The notes beneath the pieces are model-generated. The model did no database searches and was not told the origin of the DNA. It saw only the letters and a program-made list of their open reading frames with translations. A program made the position numbers and the translations under genes. 64,000 bases of DNA from NCBI RefSeq assembly GCF_037976825.1, contig NZ_CP150269.1, forward strand, positions 4,725,501 through 4,789,500. Direction: 5' to 3'. This document shows, one piece after another, positions 63,084 to 64,000 of this stretch. How positions within the stretch are numbered: position 1 is the stretch's first letter; every line of letters begins with the position of its first letter. The stretch is from Paenibacillus sp. FSL K6-1330 (GTDB taxonomy: Bacteria; Bacillota; Bacilli; Paenibacillales; Paenibacillaceae).

Positions 63084-63716
63084 ATGAAACAGAAATTCGC
63101 AATCTTTGACATCGACAAAACGGTCATCCATACAGACTCCATGTTTCAGTTTTTAAAATATGGTATTCGAAAAAAACCGTCTACAGCACCCTTCATTCTG
63201 AAAGTCGTGCTGCATTCCGTGCTGTACAAGCTCCGTCTTCTGGAGGCTGAGAAGGCAAAGAGCGCTTATTTTCATGCGATGCGCCATATGGATGATGCCG
63301 ACCTGAAACATTTTTACGAAACGGAATTAAAACCTGCCATCTTTCCGGCTGCGCTGAAGGAAATGCAGCGAAAAAAAAGCGAGGGTTATCATGTGCTGCT
63401 TGTAACGGCGTCCCCCGACGCTTACATGAGATACTTTGCAGAGCTTCCTTGCGTCGATACCGTGATCGCTACGAAACTTTCCGTACGGGAAGGACGCTTT
63501 ACCTCGATGATTGAAGGAAACAATTGTAAGGGGGAGGAAAAAGTGAACCGGATTCAGCAGTACTTGAACGAGCGGCAACTGAGCATTGATTATGCAGCTT
63601 CCTGCGCTTACTCCGATTCCTTGTCCGACCTCCCTATGTTCGGGCTCGTCAAATACAAATATTTGATCAATCAGAAATCTGCTCAGGGATGCGAGGGATT
63701 AACATGGAACAGATAA
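63084..63716 (+). CDS. HAD-IB family phosphatase
   Basis: 210 residues. HAD motif I FDIDKTVIHTD, motif II VTASPD, motif III around KGEEKVNRI and DSLSDLPMF at motif IV. Helical cap typical of HAD-IB (SerB-like). Its position right after the UbiA gene suggests it removes a phosphate from the lipid-linked product. TTGAGGGAAATGAT precedes ATG 63084; the earlier frame overlaps the UbiA end. Overlaps the next gene by 13 bases. Confidence 0.85.
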   Translation: MKQKFAIFDIDKTVIHTDSMFQFLKYGIRKKPSTAPFILKVVLHSVLYKLRLLEAEKAKSAYFHAMRHMDDADLKHFYETELKPAIFPAALKEMQRKKSEGYHVLLVTASPDAYMRYFAELPCVDTVIATKLSVREGRFTSMIEGNNCKGEEKVNRIQQYLNERQLSIDYAASCAYSDSLSDLPMFGLVKYKYLINQKSAQGCEGLTWNR

Positions 63717-64000
63717 AAGTGCAGAGCGCCCCGCCCCACCTGGGCAAGCTGTTCATGGTTCTATCGGCTTTTTTGACGGCTACCGGCCAGCTGTTCTGGA
63801 AATGGGGCCACGCCAACTTGATATACATGGGAATCGGTTTTATCTGCTACGGCCTCGGGGCCATTCTCATGATCAAATCGTTTTCATTGGAGAAGCTCTC
63901 CGTTGCCTATCCTCTGATGTGTATCAGCTATATTGTGGCTCTGTTTTATGGTGATTTTTTTCTGGATGAACCATTAACCCTGCAAAAACTGGCAGCCGTA
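63704..64000 (+). CDS. SMR/EamA-type transporter, incomplete at window end
   Basis: ATG 63704 preceded by GCGAGGGAT; reads MEQIKVQSAPPHLGKLF and then three hydrophobic spans (LSAFLTATGQLFWKWG, IGFICYGLGAILMIKS, YPLMCISYIVALFYG) as in small multidrug resistance and ArnE/F-type flippases. At least 99 residues lie in the window, and the frame remains open at 64000. With the UbiA and HAD genes it may be a lipid-linked sugar flippase. Confidence 0.8.
   Translation, partial: MEQIKVQSAPPHLGKLFMVLSAFLTATGQLFWKWGHANLIYMGIGFICYGLGAILMIKSFSLEKLSVAYPLMCISYIVALFYGDFFLDEPLTLQKLAAV

Noticed and set aside
1..64000. CRISPR arrays, rRNA and tRNA genes
   Set aside because: No regularly spaced repeats of 25-40 bases and no cloverleaf or rRNA-like segments were recognised.

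Overview
The window looks like chromosomal DNA from a Paenibacillus-type, spore-forming, low-to-mid-GC Firmicute. Supporting signs are strong GGAGG ribosome binding sites, frequent TTG and GTG starts, a gerA/gerB/gerC-type germination operon, a bacillithiol-type YpdA reductase, a GlcT/RAT-controlled PTS locus, a DivIVA-domain protein, an Rtp-like protein and a WXG100 secretion locus. No rRNA, tRNA or CRISPR array was recognised. Start sites were moved from the longest frame to the codon with the best-placed ribosome binding site, and this is stated where done.

Layout. 1-7.3 kb: an uncharacterised ABC importer operon, an SGNH hydrolase, tRNA hydroxylase TrhO, an SDR oxidoreductase and a lactonase-type beta-propeller. 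7.4-9.6 kb: an accessory patch with tiny genes, an orphan secreted protein and a decayed IS1182-type transposase, set between two near-identical terminator palindromes. 9.6-21.7 kb: odhAB, housekeeping genes, two transporters and a germination receptor operon. 21.7-26.6 kb: an AT-rich island with five genes in the order of the B. subtilis sublancin (glycocin) operon: precursor peptide, C39-peptidase ABC exporter, thioredoxin-like oxidase, S-glycosyltransferase-like enzyme and DsbB-like protein. It is bounded by a perfect 74-bp direct repeat containing the 3' end of the neighbouring PTS gene. 26.6-29.9 kb: glcT-crr-nagE-like PTS genes with two RAT/terminator leaders. 30-46 kb: a hybrid sensor kinase, a cupin, a DivIVA-domain protein, an MFS/ArsR pair, an Rtp (replication terminator) homologue, HrpB, GluQ-RS and a second SDR.

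46.2-56.2 kb, all on the minus strand, is a type VII (WXG100) secretion locus: YukD-like protein, a three-ATPase EssC/EccC motor without a room for FHA domains at its N-terminus, a 268-residue unknown, two WXG100-type proteins, a membrane-anchored Ser/Thr kinase-like protein, a vWA protein and a PP2C phosphatase. EsaA, EssA and a classical EssB are not seen, so the kinase/vWA/phosphatase set may replace or control part of the machine. 56.6-64 kb: a PadR/DUF1700/DUF4097 operon, a MITE-like repeat, azoreductase, YpdA, and at the edge a UbiA-family prenyltransferase, HAD phosphatase and SMR-type transporter that look like one lipid-linked sugar module.

Most distinctive items: the glycocin island with a five-cysteine precursor unlike sublancin outside its cysteine framework; the PTS-gene 3'-end duplication at its borders; the T7SS with an embedded phospho-signalling triad; and the Rtp homologue, which may mean the window lies near the replication terminus.
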